A stretch of DNA of 50,055 bases, from positions 1 to 50,055 of the forward strand of contig CABUDL010000008.1 in NCBI GenBank assembly GCA_902490335.1, read 5' to 3'. The position numbers and the translations under genes are program-made. The stretch's first letter is position 1, and every line of letters starts with the position of its first letter. The notes under the pieces were generated by a model that made no database searches, was not told the DNA's origin, and saw nothing but the letters and a program-made list of their open reading frames with translations. This document shows positions 1 to 7,376 of this stretch, piece by piece. This stretch comes from an uncultured Clostridium sp. Its GTDB lineage: Bacteria > Bacillota > Clostridia > Oscillospirales > Ruminococcaceae.

Positions 1-127
1 CAATTTCATCGTTGCTTTTTTGCCCGGAAGTGGGTATACTATTTTCGTAAGTTTTGGAGATTGACTGCCCATCGTCTGCGCCAACAGATGAAGCATGGGT
101 GGTCATTTTCTTTTTCTCATCGGTCAT
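1..127 (-). CDS. Partial mobile-element protein, 5' end only
   Basis: An open frame starts at an ATG at 127 and runs off the left edge after about 42 codons, beginning MTDEKKKMTTHASSVG. A strong AGGAGG ribosome site lies 8 bases upstream. The start overlaps the last codons of the MobC-like gene in an ATGACCGATGA arrangement, which indicates translational coupling. The visible residues are polar and probably disordered, and I recognise no domain. By position after int, xis and a MobC-like gene it could be a relaxase or replication protein, but that is inference only. Confidence 0.6.
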   Translation of the reverse strand, partial: MTDEKKKMTTHASSVGADDGQSISKTYENSIPTSGQKSNDEI

Positions 128-452
128 AGGCGAATTCCTCCTGCATCCCGTTCATAATGGTTGTGATCATTTGGATCGTGTCAAGCAGCTCGTCTCTCAC
201 GCTTTGCCCGGCTTCGATCCGGCGCAGCTCGTCCAGCACGGCAGACAATTGATCCCGCAGGGCTTTGTAAACCTTTGGGTTGCCCTGCACCACCACATCG
301 CGTTCCAAGAGCCGCCGGATAATGTAATCCTGCTTGGTCAGGCCGGTGAGCTTCACCAGGGTTTCCAGTTGGAGATCTTCTTCCGCCGACACTCGGAAAG
401 CCACCGTCTTGTTTCTCCAGCGGTTGTGGTTGTCATAGTTCTTCTTGGACAT
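117..452 (-). CDS. MobC-like / ribbon-helix-helix mobilization protein
   Basis: A 111-residue basic protein beginning MSKKNYDNHNRWRNKTV. The segment KTVAFRVSAEEDLQLETLVKLTG resembles the ribbon-helix-helix start of relaxosome accessory proteins of the MobC type, and LTKQDYIIRRLLERDVVV continues that pattern; the rest is predicted helical. The family binds the transfer origin and assists the relaxase. I chose the ATG at 452 rather than 473 because a GGGAG site sits 9 bases upstream of it. It follows the integrase gene directly and overlaps the next gene, so the three are probably one operon. It could alternatively be a plain DNA-binding regulator. Confidence 0.6.
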   Translation of the reverse strand: MSKKNYDNHNRWRNKTVAFRVSAEEDLQLETLVKLTGLTKQDYIIRRLLERDVVVQGNPKVYKALRDQLSAVLDELRRIEAGQSVRDELLDTIQMITTIMNGMQEEFAYDR

Positions 453-456
453 CTTC

Positions 457-1539
457 TTACACTCCCTTCTCATTTTTCAGTGAATCCAACTTGTCAGCCA
501 TCTCCACCTGTCGGGTGGGGAATAGATGGGCGTATCGGTAGGTGATGTCGATACTCTCATGCCCTACACGCTCTGCAATAGCCAGGGCAGTAAAGCCCAT
601 GTCAATCAACAAACTGATGTGGCTATGCCTCAAATCGTGTATGCGAATCCTTTTCACCCCCGTTTGCTTGCAGCCACGGTCCATTTCCCGGTGAAGATAG
701 CTTTTGCTGATGGGGAACATCCGGCTGTCTGGCTCCACTCCATAGAGCCGCTTGAGGTAGTCCTGCAACTCATCACAGAGGAACTGCGGCATAGTGATGA
801 CCCGATTACTCTTTTCGGTTTTTGGAGTGGTAATCAAATCCTGCCCGTTTAGCCGCTGGTAAGACTTATTGATGGAAACGGTGCGCTTTTCAAAGTCAAA
901 ATCTGCCGGGGTGAGGGCCAGCAGCTCTCCCTCACGGACACCGCACCAGTACAATACCTCGAAGGCGTAGAAGGACAACGGCTTGTCCATCATGGCTTCG
1001 GAAAATCGCATGTACTCCTCTCGAGTCCAGAACAACATCTCCTTTCGTTCCTCCGCCCCTATATTTCCAGCCTGTCGGGCTGGGTTGATATTCAGACCGT
1101 AAAATCGTGCAGCATGGTTGAAAATGGCACTGAGTTGATTGTGAACTGTCTTCAGGTAAGTTTTCGAAAGAGGTTTGCCGTGGCAGTCCCTCAACTCCCG
1201 AATTTCATTTTGCCAACGGATAATGTCCTTTGCCGTGATCTCCGAGAGTTTTCGATTCGCAAAATAGGGGAGGATCTTTTTCTTGATGATACTTTCCTTG
1301 GTGAGCCAGGTATTGAGCTTCAGCTTGGGTTTAATGTCCTTCTCATAGAGAGCAACGAAGCTCTCAAAGGCCATGTTCACATCAGCCTGTTTTTCCATCA
1401 GGAACTCCCGTTCCCATTCCAGCGCTTCTCGCTTGGTAGCAAAGCCGCGCTTGAGCTTCTGCTGGCGTTCACCCTTCCAATCAGTGTAGCGGAATTGAAC
1501 ATACCAGGTGCCGTTATCCTTGTTTTTGAACGCTGCCAT
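457..1539 (-). CDS. int: Tyrosine recombinase (integrase) of the mobile element
   Basis: A 360-residue phage/ICE-type integrase that catalyses site-specific integration and excision. It has an N-terminal AP2-like arm-binding domain (about 1-50, with GTWYVQFRYTDWKGERQQK), a SAM-like core-binding domain (about 55-150) and a catalytic domain (about 165-350). The catalytic set is visible: R202 in CGVREGE, H301 and R304 in HDLRHSH, H327 in VGHESI and the nucleophile Y336 in TYRYAHL. Length is normal and the gene looks intact. The AAGGAG site 8 bases before the ATG supports the start. It lies 2 bases after the excisionase gene and near the 3' end of guaA, which suggests integration there. Confidence 0.93.
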   Translation of the reverse strand: MAAFKNKDNGTWYVQFRYTDWKGERQQKLKRGFATKREALEWEREFLMEKQADVNMAFESFVALYEKDIKPKLKLNTWLTKESIIKKKILPYFANRKLSEITAKDIIRWQNEIRELRDCHGKPLSKTYLKTVHNQLSAIFNHAARFYGLNINPARQAGNIGAEERKEMLFWTREEYMRFSEAMMDKPLSFYAFEVLYWCGVREGELLALTPADFDFEKRTVSINKSYQRLNGQDLITTPKTEKSNRVITMPQFLCDELQDYLKRLYGVEPDSRMFPISKSYLHREMDRGCKQTGVKRIRIHDLRHSHISLLIDMGFTALAIAERVGHESIDITYRYAHLFPTRQVEMADKLDSLKNEKGV

Positions 1540-1541
1540 AA

Positions 1542-1745
1542 TTATTTCTCCTTCCTTTCTGTCTCAGATCTTGTACCATAGAATTTCTCGTGGAAAAACT
1601 TTCGGTCAATTCGCCCAGCAATGGTGATGCAGCCGGTTTTAGCCAGTTCCTCATTCATCTGTCGAATGATCCTATAGGCAAAGGGGATGGAGATCCCCAA
1701 CTCCTCCGCCACTTCGTTGACACGCATAAAAATCTGATTTGCCAT
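1542..1745 (-). CDS. xis: Excisionase-like small helix-turn-helix protein
   Basis: A 67-residue basic protein with a MerR/excisionase-type helix-turn-helix: MRVNEVAEELGISIPFAYRII, followed by a wing region ending GRIDRKFFHEKFYG. Such proteins bend att DNA and direct the integrase toward excision. It is the first gene of the minus-strand operon xis-int-mobC-like and lies downstream of a consensus promoter overlapped by the putative repressor operator. Size and position directly before int are typical for excisionases of Clostridia integrative elements. Confidence 0.75.
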   Translation of the reverse strand: MANQIFMRVNEVAEELGISIPFAYRIIRQMNEELAKTGCITIAGRIDRKFFHEKFYGTRSETERKEK

Positions 1746-1881
1746 AGTAAATACCTTCCTTTCCTTGTTGATTGTTTCTTCCTGCTAATTTTGTTTTTCA
1801 TAAAGATCTCCTCACTCTCTACTGCCACTTTTTTCAGATTTTGCACCCAAGAATTTTGAAAAAAGTTTCTTCAGTTATTCT

Positions 1882-1999
1882 TACTAAGCAAATATGCTTT
1901 GCATATTGTTATTATACTAAGCATAATAGCTTATGTCAATCAGTGCACGCAAAATAAATTAAATAAAATTGTTTAGTATTCTCTTGATTTTACTAAGCA
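1882..1999. promoter_or_regulatory. Three TACTAAGCA boxes between divergent genes, putative operators
   Basis: The 9-mer TACTAAGCA occurs at 1882-1890, 1915-1923 and 1991-1999, all in the 302-base gap between xis and the Xre gene. Two of the three overlap promoter elements. Each is followed by a partial inverted match such as TGCTTTGCA or TGCTATA, so the full operator may be a dyad. The arrangement resembles a phage-like lysogeny switch; the binding protein is inferred to be the adjacent Xre regulator. Confidence 0.65.
1911..1939 (-). promoter_or_regulatory. Consensus sigma-A promoter of the xis-int operon
   Basis: On the minus strand TTGACA (1934-1939) and TATAAT (1911-1916) are separated by exactly 17 bases. 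A TACTAAGCA box (1915-1923) overlaps the -10 and spacer, so a bound repressor would block polymerase. Confidence 0.85.
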
Positions 2000-2012
2000 T
2001 TTCTGCTATACT
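1984..2012 (+). promoter_or_regulatory. Promoter of the Xre regulator gene
   Basis: TTGATT (1984-1989), a 17-base spacer and TATACT (2007-2012). The third TACTAAGCA box (1991-1999) lies inside the spacer, which suggests autorepression. Confidence 0.8.
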
Positions 2013-2047
2013 TTTTATAAAGACAACCAACGATTGGAGTTGATGAT

Positions 2048-2536
2048 ATGGCGATTGGTGAACGAATTCACTTTTTCCGTCTCCTGCGGGGGATGACACA
2101 AAAATATCTCGGCATGTCACTGGGCTTCCCAGAGAAGTCTGCTGATGTACGCCTTGCACAATATGAAACAGGAACAAGAACCCCTAAGGCAGACCTGACC
2201 GCTGCCTTAGCTAAGGTGCTGGATGTCTCGCCCCATGCGCTCTCTGTCCCGGACATAGACTCCTATGTAGGGCTCATGCACACACTGTTTACCCTGGAGG
2301 ATAACTACGGGCTCAAGGTTAACGAGATGGATGGAGAAATCTGTCTGAAGGTCGATGTTCGTAAAAACAAGGATGCCGCCCGGCTGCACGAGATGCTCTG
2401 CTCTTGGCAGCAGGCCGTTGCCCTGTTGGAGGCGGGCGAAATCTCTAAGGAGGACTACGATAAGTGGCGCTACCACTACCCGGAGTTTGACAAGGCTCAG
2501 AACTATGTGAAGGTGCCGCCCCAAGACCTCTTTTGA
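2048..2536 (+). CDS. Xre-family helix-turn-helix repressor of the element
   Basis: A 162-residue protein. Residues 1-65 form a Xre/Cro-type DNA-binding domain: IGERIHFFRLLRGMTQKYLG, then RLAQYETGTRTPKADLTAALAKVLDVSPHAL. The C-terminal part (about 75-162) is a helical domain with CSWQQAVALLEAGEISKEDYDKWRYHYPEF, commonly found in regulators of Clostridia integrative elements. A GGAG site precedes the ATG. It is divergent from xis-int and shares the operator-bearing gap, so it probably controls both excision and its own expression. Confidence 0.85.
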   Translation: MAIGERIHFFRLLRGMTQKYLGMSLGFPEKSADVRLAQYETGTRTPKADLTAALAKVLDVSPHALSVPDIDSYVGLMHTLFTLEDNYGLKVNEMDGEICLKVDVRKNKDAARLHEMLCSWQQAVALLEAGEISKEDYDKWRYHYPEFDKAQNYVKVPPQDLF

Positions 2537-2594
2537 CCCTCTCACTTGTAGGCCACGGGAGAGGCTGTTTGTTGCACAGAATGATAATAAAAAG

Positions 2595-2640
2595 AAAAAG
2601 AGAGCCAACTGACTAATCAAAATCAGTTAGCTCTCTTTTT
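2595..2640 (+). terminator. Rho-independent terminator after the Xre gene
   Basis: An 18-base arm AAAAAGAGAGCCAACTGA pairs, with one G-T pair, with TCAGTTAGCTCTCTTTTT across a 10-base loop. It ends in a T tract and has an A tract on the other side, so it may work in both directions. Confidence 0.85.
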
Positions 2641-2733
2641 ATGAATAATGAAAAAATGTTGCCATTTCGTTGCCACAGAGGGCATCAAACCTTAGAAAAC
2701 CCAGTCATACCGGGCTTTTCCGGGACTCTGAAA

Positions 2734-2760
2734 TTATTCCCACTCAATCGTTGCCGGTGG
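2734..2760. other. Putative attachment junction at the 3' end of guaA
   Basis: The integrase module ends within 100 bases of the guaA stop codon, and the last guaA codons (ATTGAGTGGGAATAA on the minus strand) form a known integration target for genomic islands. The other att copy should lie beyond the left edge of the window, so the exact core cannot be defined here. Confidence 0.4.
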
Positions 2761-4269
2761 TTTGGAGGTGATGTCGTAGCAGATGCGGTTGATGTGGTCC
2801 ACTTCGTTGACGATGCGGACCGAAACCTTATCCAGCACCTCGTACGGGATGCGTGCCCAGTCGGCAGTCATAAAGTCGGAGGTGGTGACACCGCGCAGCG
2901 CGAGGGTGTAGTCATAGGTTCTGAAGTCACCCATGACGCCGACCGAGCGCATATCGGTCAGAACAGCGAAGTACTGGTGGATGGATTTATCCAGACCTGC
3001 TTTAGCAATCTCATCGCGGAAGATGAAATCTGCTTCGCGCAGGATGTCCAGCTTTTCTTTGGTGATTTCGCCGATGACGCGGATGGCAAGACCCGGACCC
3101 GGGAACGGCTGGCGATTGACCAGATAATCCGGCAGACCCAGCTCTCTGCCCAGTGCGCGGACCTCGTCCTTGAACAGCAGGCGCAGCGGCTCGATGATCT
3201 CCTTGAAGTCGACATAGTCCGGCAGACCGCCGACATTGTGGTGAGATTTGATGACAGCAGCATCACCGGTGCCGGATTCTACAACGTCAGCATAGATGGT
3301 GCCCTGTGCAAGGAAGTCGACCTTACCAATCTTTTTGGCTTCTTCTTCGAATACACGGATGAACTCCTCGCCGATGATCTTGCGCTTTCTTTCCGGTTCG
3401 CTGACGCCAGCCAGCTTGGAGAGGAAACGCTCCTCCGCGTTGACGCGGACAAAGTTGATGTCGCCGTTGCCAAATACCGCTTCGATCTCGTCGCCTTCGT
3501 TTTTGCGCATCAGACCGTGGTCAACAAAGATGCAGGTCAGCTGGTTGCCGATGGCTTTGGAGAGCAGCTTTGCAACGACCGAGCTGTCCACACCGCCGGA
3601 AAGAGCCAGCAGAACTTTGCCGTCCCCAACCTTCTGGCGAACCTGTTCAATCGCGGTGTTGCAGTAGTCCTTCATGCTCCAGTCGCCGACAGCGCCGCAG
3701 ACGTTGTACAGGAAGTTGCGCAGCATGCCGCTGCCGTTTTCGGTGTGCTCTACCTCCGGGTGATACTGGAAGCCGAACACCTTTTTCTCCAGGTTCTGCA
3801 TGGCAGCAACCGGGCAGTGGTCGGTGTGCGCGATGCTGACAAAGCCTTCCGGCAGCGCTCCGACATAATCCACGTGGCTCATCCAGGTGACTGCCTCAGC
3901 CGGCAGCGACTGGAACAGCGGGGAGGTTGTATCAAAATGGGTGGCTGTTTTTCCAAACTCGCGGGAAGGAGCGGTTTCCACCTTGCCGCCGAGGGTGTGC
4001 GCAATCAGCTGGCATCCATAGCACAGACCAAGCACCGGAATGCCCATCGAGAAGATGGCAGGGTCGATTTTAGGAGCATTTTCTGCATAAACGCTGTTTG
4101 GACCGCCGGTGAAGATCAGACCGATTGGGGAATAGGAACGAATCTTTTCCACCGTAGCGGTTCTGAAGGGAATGATTTCGCAGTAGACGCCCAGATCACG
4201 GACGCGGCGCGCAATCAGCTGGTTATACTGACCGCCAAAGTCCAGGATCAGCACGTTTTGATGTGACAT
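2734..4269 (-). CDS. guaA: GMP synthase (glutamine-hydrolysing)
   Basis: A 511-residue cytoplasmic enzyme converting XMP, glutamine and ATP to GMP, the last step of guanine nucleotide synthesis. The N-terminal class I amidotransferase domain (1-190) has C83 in GLCYGCQ and the partners H170 and E172 in YHPEVEH. The ATP-pyrophosphatase domain carries the P-loop SGGVDSS at 224-230, and the C-terminal dimerisation domain ends in the conserved TSKPPATIEWE. Length is normal. The ATG has an AAAGGATGG site upstream. It is transcribed alone from a promoter at 4317-4345. The intact C-terminus implies that any integration regenerated the end of the gene. Confidence 0.98.
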   Translation of the reverse strand: MSHQNVLILDFGGQYNQLIARRVRDLGVYCEIIPFRTATVEKIRSYSPIGLIFTGGPNSVYAENAPKIDPAIFSMGIPVLGLCYGCQLIAHTLGGKVETAPSREFGKTATHFDTTSPLFQSLPAEAVTWMSHVDYVGALPEGFVSIAHTDHCPVAAMQNLEKKVFGFQYHPEVEHTENGSGMLRNFLYNVCGAVGDWSMKDYCNTAIEQVRQKVGDGKVLLALSGGVDSSVVAKLLSKAIGNQLTCIFVDHGLMRKNEGDEIEAVFGNGDINFVRVNAEERFLSKLAGVSEPERKRKIIGEEFIRVFEEEAKKIGKVDFLAQGTIYADVVESGTGDAAVIKSHHNVGGLPDYVDFKEIIEPLRLLFKDEVRALGRELGLPDYLVNRQPFPGPGLAIRVIGEITKEKLDILREADFIFRDEIAKAGLDKSIHQYFAVLTDMRSVGVMGDFRTYDYTLALRGVTTSDFMTADWARIPYEVLDKVSVRIVNEVDHINRICYDITSKPPATIEWE

Positions 4270-4316
4270 GAAGACACCATCCTTTCAGGGATAGAAAGTA
4301 AATTTATATACCTTAA

Positions 4317-4345
4317 ATTATAAGGGAGAAACACACTTTTGTAAA
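4317..4345 (-). promoter_or_regulatory. guaA promoter
   Basis: Minus-strand TTTACA (4340-4345), a 17-base spacer and TATAAT (4317-4322), about 50 bases before the start codon. I saw no purine-riboswitch core in this short leader. Confidence 0.7.
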
Positions 4346-4568
4346 TAACCGCAGGACAAAAAGACCATAACAGAGCAAAACTCTGGAGGATTGCCGAAGA
4401 TTTTGTCACAGTGATGCGTTTGAAATGGGAATTTTGTTGAAAAGGTTTGGAAGCATTCGACAAAATTTCAGCAGAAAGGATTGCCATTGGTAGGAACGCA
4501 AACAAAAGGAATACTATCCTTGAGAATATCACAGATGCCATGTGCAGCTTTGGAAAGGATGGAACAAA

Positions 4569-5300
4569 ATGAAAAGAAGTTTTTTACAAAATGCTACGCG
4601 CAGGATGGCGCTTTTGCTGGCGATGCTCCTGCTGCTGGGAGGCACACCGGTGCAGGCGGCAGGGAACACCACCGACCGCAAGAGCCAACAGGCGTCGATG
4701 GAAAGCAGAGTCTGCCCGCTGCTGCTGCCGCCGGGCAACAGTGTGACCCTGTCGGCAGAATATCTGGAGATGCGGCTGGGACTGCCCGCAGGTGAGATTG
4801 CAGCCATCACCATCACCTCTCTGCCAAAACAGAGCGGCGGCAGGCTGATGCTCGACGGTGTGGAGGTGCAGATGTACGACACCATCCTGCGCAGCGAGCT
4901 GGACCGGCTGTGCTATGTGCAGGACGACAGTGCACAGCAAGCCGGAGCCGGATGGTTCAGCTTTATTCCGCTGTGCAAAGAAAGCACAAAAATTTGTGCG
5001 ACCTTTCAAATCGGGCAGCAGCCGGACAATGCGCAGCGCCCGTTGGTGCAGGATGTCTTTTGCTGCACCAGCGGACAGACGCCGGTCTTTGCAGCGCTGT
5101 CCTGCTTGCAGGGGAAGGTGGTATATACCGTCCAGCGAAAGCCTGCCAAGGGCAGCGTCTGTTTTGCAGACGGGAAATGTGTCTACACGCCCAATGAGGG
5201 AGCGCAGGGAAGCGACCGCTTTGTGCTGACTGCGCTGGACGAACAGGGCGGAGTATCGGCGCCCATCGAGGTGCAGGTGATGATTCGGTCGGAAGGATAA
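4569..5300 (+). CDS. Secreted protein with C-terminal cadherin/Ig-like domain
   Basis: A 243-residue protein with a signal peptide: basic MKRSFLQNATRRM, then hydrophobic ALLLAMLLLLGG and a cleavage site near PVQAAG. There is no lipobox. The C-terminal 65 residues (GKVVYTVQRKPAKGSVCF, then YTPNEGAQGSDRFVLTALDE) match the pattern of tandem-95/cadherin-like beta-sandwich repeats found in surface proteins; the middle is unrecognised. The ATG at 4569 was chosen over the upstream ATG at 4542 because AAAGGATGG sits just before it. It is followed by a terminator and is probably monocistronic. Function unknown. Confidence 0.75.
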   Translation: MKRSFLQNATRRMALLLAMLLLLGGTPVQAAGNTTDRKSQQASMESRVCPLLLPPGNSVTLSAEYLEMRLGLPAGEIAAITITSLPKQSGGRLMLDGVEVQMYDTILRSELDRLCYVQDDSAQQAGAGWFSFIPLCKESTKICATFQIGQQPDNAQRPLVQDVFCCTSGQTPVFAALSCLQGKVVYTVQRKPAKGSVCFADGKCVYTPNEGAQGSDRFVLTALDEQGGVSAPIEVQVMIRSEG

Positions 5301-5306
5301 GGAGAG

Positions 5307-5337
5307 CCGCAGTCAAACGACTGCGGTTTTCTTTTTT
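5307..5337 (+). terminator. Rho-independent terminator
   Basis: CCGCAGTC (5307-5314), loop AAAC, GACTGCGG (5319-5326), then a T-rich tract, directly after the secreted-protein gene. Confidence 0.9.
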
Positions 5338-5398
5338 ATATATTGGATAAAAGTGGGTTTAACTATTTGGATAGCTTGCCAAAAGCTGAGCGATTATA

Positions 5399-5427
5399 TT
5401 GAAAAATAATATTATTTAGAATATAAT
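5399..5427 (+). promoter_or_regulatory. Promoter of the EreA-like lipoprotein gene
   Basis: TTGAAA (5399-5404), 17 bases and TATAAT (5422-5427) in a very AT-rich stretch, 30 bases before the start codon. Confidence 0.75.
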
Positions 5428-5457
5428 ATAGAAAACAAAAAGGGAGGTACAAAATAG

Positions 5458-6660
5458 ATGAAAAAACTTTCTGTGTTGCTGGCTTTGCTGTTGGTGCTGG
5501 GTATCTGTTTGACCGGATGTCAGCCGCAGCGGATGGGTGTGGAGGAATATCTGCAACGGTATGCGACCAAGCTGGACTGGGAAAACGGAATCACCAACCG
5601 GGCGTTTGGCAATGCGGATTATCGCGTCTTTTTAAGCGGGGAAACGCACGCCAAGCAAAAGGGTTATGAAGCAAAAAAGCTGCTGATTCAGTATTTTCAC
5701 GAGAAGCAGAAGGTGGATTATCTGATTTTTGAAATCGGCATGGGACACGGCTTCCTGATGGATGATTATATTCGAACGGGGAATGAGGAAAACCTGCGAT
5801 TTTTCCTGGAGGAGACTAAGGGTGCAATGGCATATTCGCAGGAGGAGTATGAATTTTGGCAGTGGCTGTACGAATACAACCAGCAGCAGCCACAGAAGCG
5901 TAAGCTGCACGTCCTTGGGCTGGACATCGAGTTTCAGCCAAACTCCAGCGCACGCGGCTTATCGCTGCTGCTGGACGAGAGCGTGACACCGGCACAGGAG
6001 ATTCGACCGCTGATTGAAAAGCTCAAGGCATCGGATGGGGAGGCGCTGGGAAAACTTCCGAAGGCGATGGAGCAGTATCCGCAGGAGATGCAGGAAGCGT
6101 TTGGAGAAAATTTTGCGTGGGCACAGCAGTATGCCAAGAATATAACGGCGACGGTTACATTTTATCAGATACTCAAGGAAACAGAAGATGCAGATCAGGC
6201 GCACCGGGTGCGGGATGATGTAATGACAGAAAAACTCTGCTTTGCAATCAAGCAACTGCCAAAGCAGACAAAATTTTTCGGGCAGTTTGGCAATGCGCAT
6301 GTCCTGCAAAAAGATACCGCAGGTGTTGGGTTCGGTTTGGGCTACCATCGTTTTGCAACACAGTTACAGGAGGAGGATTCTCCGGTAAAAGGGCAGGTTT
6401 GCTCCATCTATATGGCATTTCCGCACAAAAATGTGATGGCACCTTCCGGTTATGCCTTCCCCTCCAACAAAATCCTTCCGTTCGAGTTGTTTGAGGATTA
6501 CTTTGGGCAGGACACCCTCATCCCGCTGGATGAAAAGGGCAGTCCGTTTGTACATAGAGAAGGAGAAGAAGCGACCGACCGTGCCGCAGGGATGAGCGAT
6601 TATTTTCAAAAGGTGATGATACTGCCCGGCTCTAAGGATGCAATTCCTTATCAGGGGTAG
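5458..6660 (+). CDS. Lipoprotein resembling the erythromycin esterase / ChaN fold
   Basis: A 400-residue lipoprotein: a signal peptide with lipobox LTGC (C21), then a globular domain. The features FLSGETHAKQKGYEAKK, DYLIFEIGMGHGFLMDDYI, FWQWLYEYN and LHVLGLDIEFQ occur in the order found in erythromycin-esterase-like and related hydrolases (GE-x-H, then E, then a D/H-rich core). This is a fold-level resemblance, not proof of macrolide hydrolysis; a peptidase or heme-binding relative is equally possible. An AGGGAGG site precedes the ATG. It is transcribed alone and ends at a hairpin. Confidence 0.6.
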   Translation: MKKLSVLLALLLVLGICLTGCQPQRMGVEEYLQRYATKLDWENGITNRAFGNADYRVFLSGETHAKQKGYEAKKLLIQYFHEKQKVDYLIFEIGMGHGFLMDDYIRTGNEENLRFFLEETKGAMAYSQEEYEFWQWLYEYNQQQPQKRKLHVLGLDIEFQPNSSARGLSLLLDESVTPAQEIRPLIEKLKASDGEALGKLPKAMEQYPQEMQEAFGENFAWAQQYAKNITATVTFYQILKETEDADQAHRVRDDVMTEKLCFAIKQLPKQTKFFGQFGNAHVLQKDTAGVGFGLGYHRFATQLQEEDSPVKGQVCSIYMAFPHKNVMAPSGYAFPSNKILPFELFEDYFGQDTLIPLDEKGSPFVHREGEEATDRAAGMSDYFQKVMILPGSKDAIPYQG

Positions 6661-6678
6661 ATTGGCAGAAAAAGAAAA

Positions 6679-6712
6679 GCAGAGGAATGTTCCGTACGGA
6701 ACATTCCTCTGC
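6679..6712 (+). terminator. Perfect 34-base palindrome, terminator-like
   Basis: GCAGAGGAATGTTCC pairs perfectly with GGAACATTCCTCTGC around GTAC. The following sequence TGCTTTG is only weakly T-rich, so termination is likely but not certain. Confidence 0.65.
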
Positions 6713-6843
6713 TGCTTTGTGATGTTTTACCTGTTTCAATAAAACAGTGTCCAACTTTGCGCTGGTCAGGCGTTGAGCGGGTCAGGCATTGAGCTTATGC
6801 TGCCGAAAACTTCCCACTGGGAACTTTTCGGGGTTACTCTGTG

Positions 6844-6950
6844 CTGGCAATCGGCTCTTGAAAACTTTTTCACTTGCAAAAAGTTTTCAAACTTTCAAAA
6901 ATGCGCTTTCACGAATCAGGAGTTTCGCTCGCTGCGACGAGCGCCCAAAG
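6844..6950 (+). repeat. Direct repeat copy A
   Basis: Begins CTGGCAATCGGCTCTTG and ends GCGCCCAAAG. It matches 7058-7137 apart from an internal insert of about 27 bases and two substitutions. The insert contributes a perfect hairpin, GAAAACTTTTT (6860-6870) with AAAAAGTTTTC (6878-6888). Confidence 0.85.
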
Positions 6951-6970
6951 ACGCTGTCTTTGGAATCTGC

Positions 6971-6990
6971 GAGCTTTTTATAAAAAGCTC
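6971..6990. repeat. Perfect 20-base palindrome
   Basis: GAGCTTTTTATAAAAAGCTC reads identically on both strands. It lies in the gap and may act as a bidirectional terminator or a remnant of a mobile repeat. Confidence 0.8.
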
Positions 6991-7057
6991 GACCAAAAAT
7001 TTTTGTTTCCGCTTCAAAGCACAAAACGGTGTCTGCATTTCAGCAGGTACCTTGGTA

Positions 7058-7137
7058 CTGGCAATCGGCTCTTGAAAACTTTCAAAAATGCGCTTTCACG
7101 AATCAGGAGTTTCGCCCGCTGCGGCGAGCGCCCAAAG
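7058..7137 (+). repeat. Direct repeat copy B
   Basis: Shares CTGGCAATCGGCTCTTG and the CAAAAATGCGCTTTCACG segment with copy A, without the hairpin insert. Confidence 0.85.
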
Positions 7138-7349
7138 GCTTTGCCTCTGGACACCACTACCTTTTGATAAAAGGAGGGCAAATCTAAAAGATATGCCCAA
7201 CGAAAACTTCCGTTTTGATTCACAAACGATCCGTCCTTGCGCCGTAGGCGAATGGGCAATGTTTTGCATTTGGCTCAAAATTGGATTTGCGTTCATTGCC
7301 CCCGAGAATGTCGTTTCACTCCATTCTCCGAAAGATTGCGGCGAAGCCG

Positions 7350-7371
7350 AACAGTGTCCAGCTTCAAGCTG
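7350..7371 (-). repeat. Dispersed 22-base repeat, inverted relative to 48074-48095
   Basis: The minus strand here is an exact 22-base match to 48074-48095. It includes the small palindrome CAGCTTGAAGCTG. It lies just past the stop codon of the glycyl-tRNA synthetase gene. Confidence 0.8.
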
Positions 7372-7376
7372 ACCTG

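Larger units (their letters stand above)
6713..7376. other. Repeat-rich intergenic region without a credible gene
   Basis: This 664-base stretch has only short frames without ribosome sites. It contains two related direct repeats, several perfect hairpins and, at its right end, an inverted 22-base match to 48074-48095. It looks like degenerate dispersed intergenic repeat material rather than coding sequence. Confidence 0.7.

Noticed and set aside
2641..4266. Long plus-strand frame opposite guaA
   Set aside because: guaA is complete with all motifs; the opposite frame has no site and no recognisable domain.
4270..4568. Possible purine riboswitch before guaA
   Set aside because: The promoter is about 50 bases from the start codon, too close for a riboswitch and attenuator.
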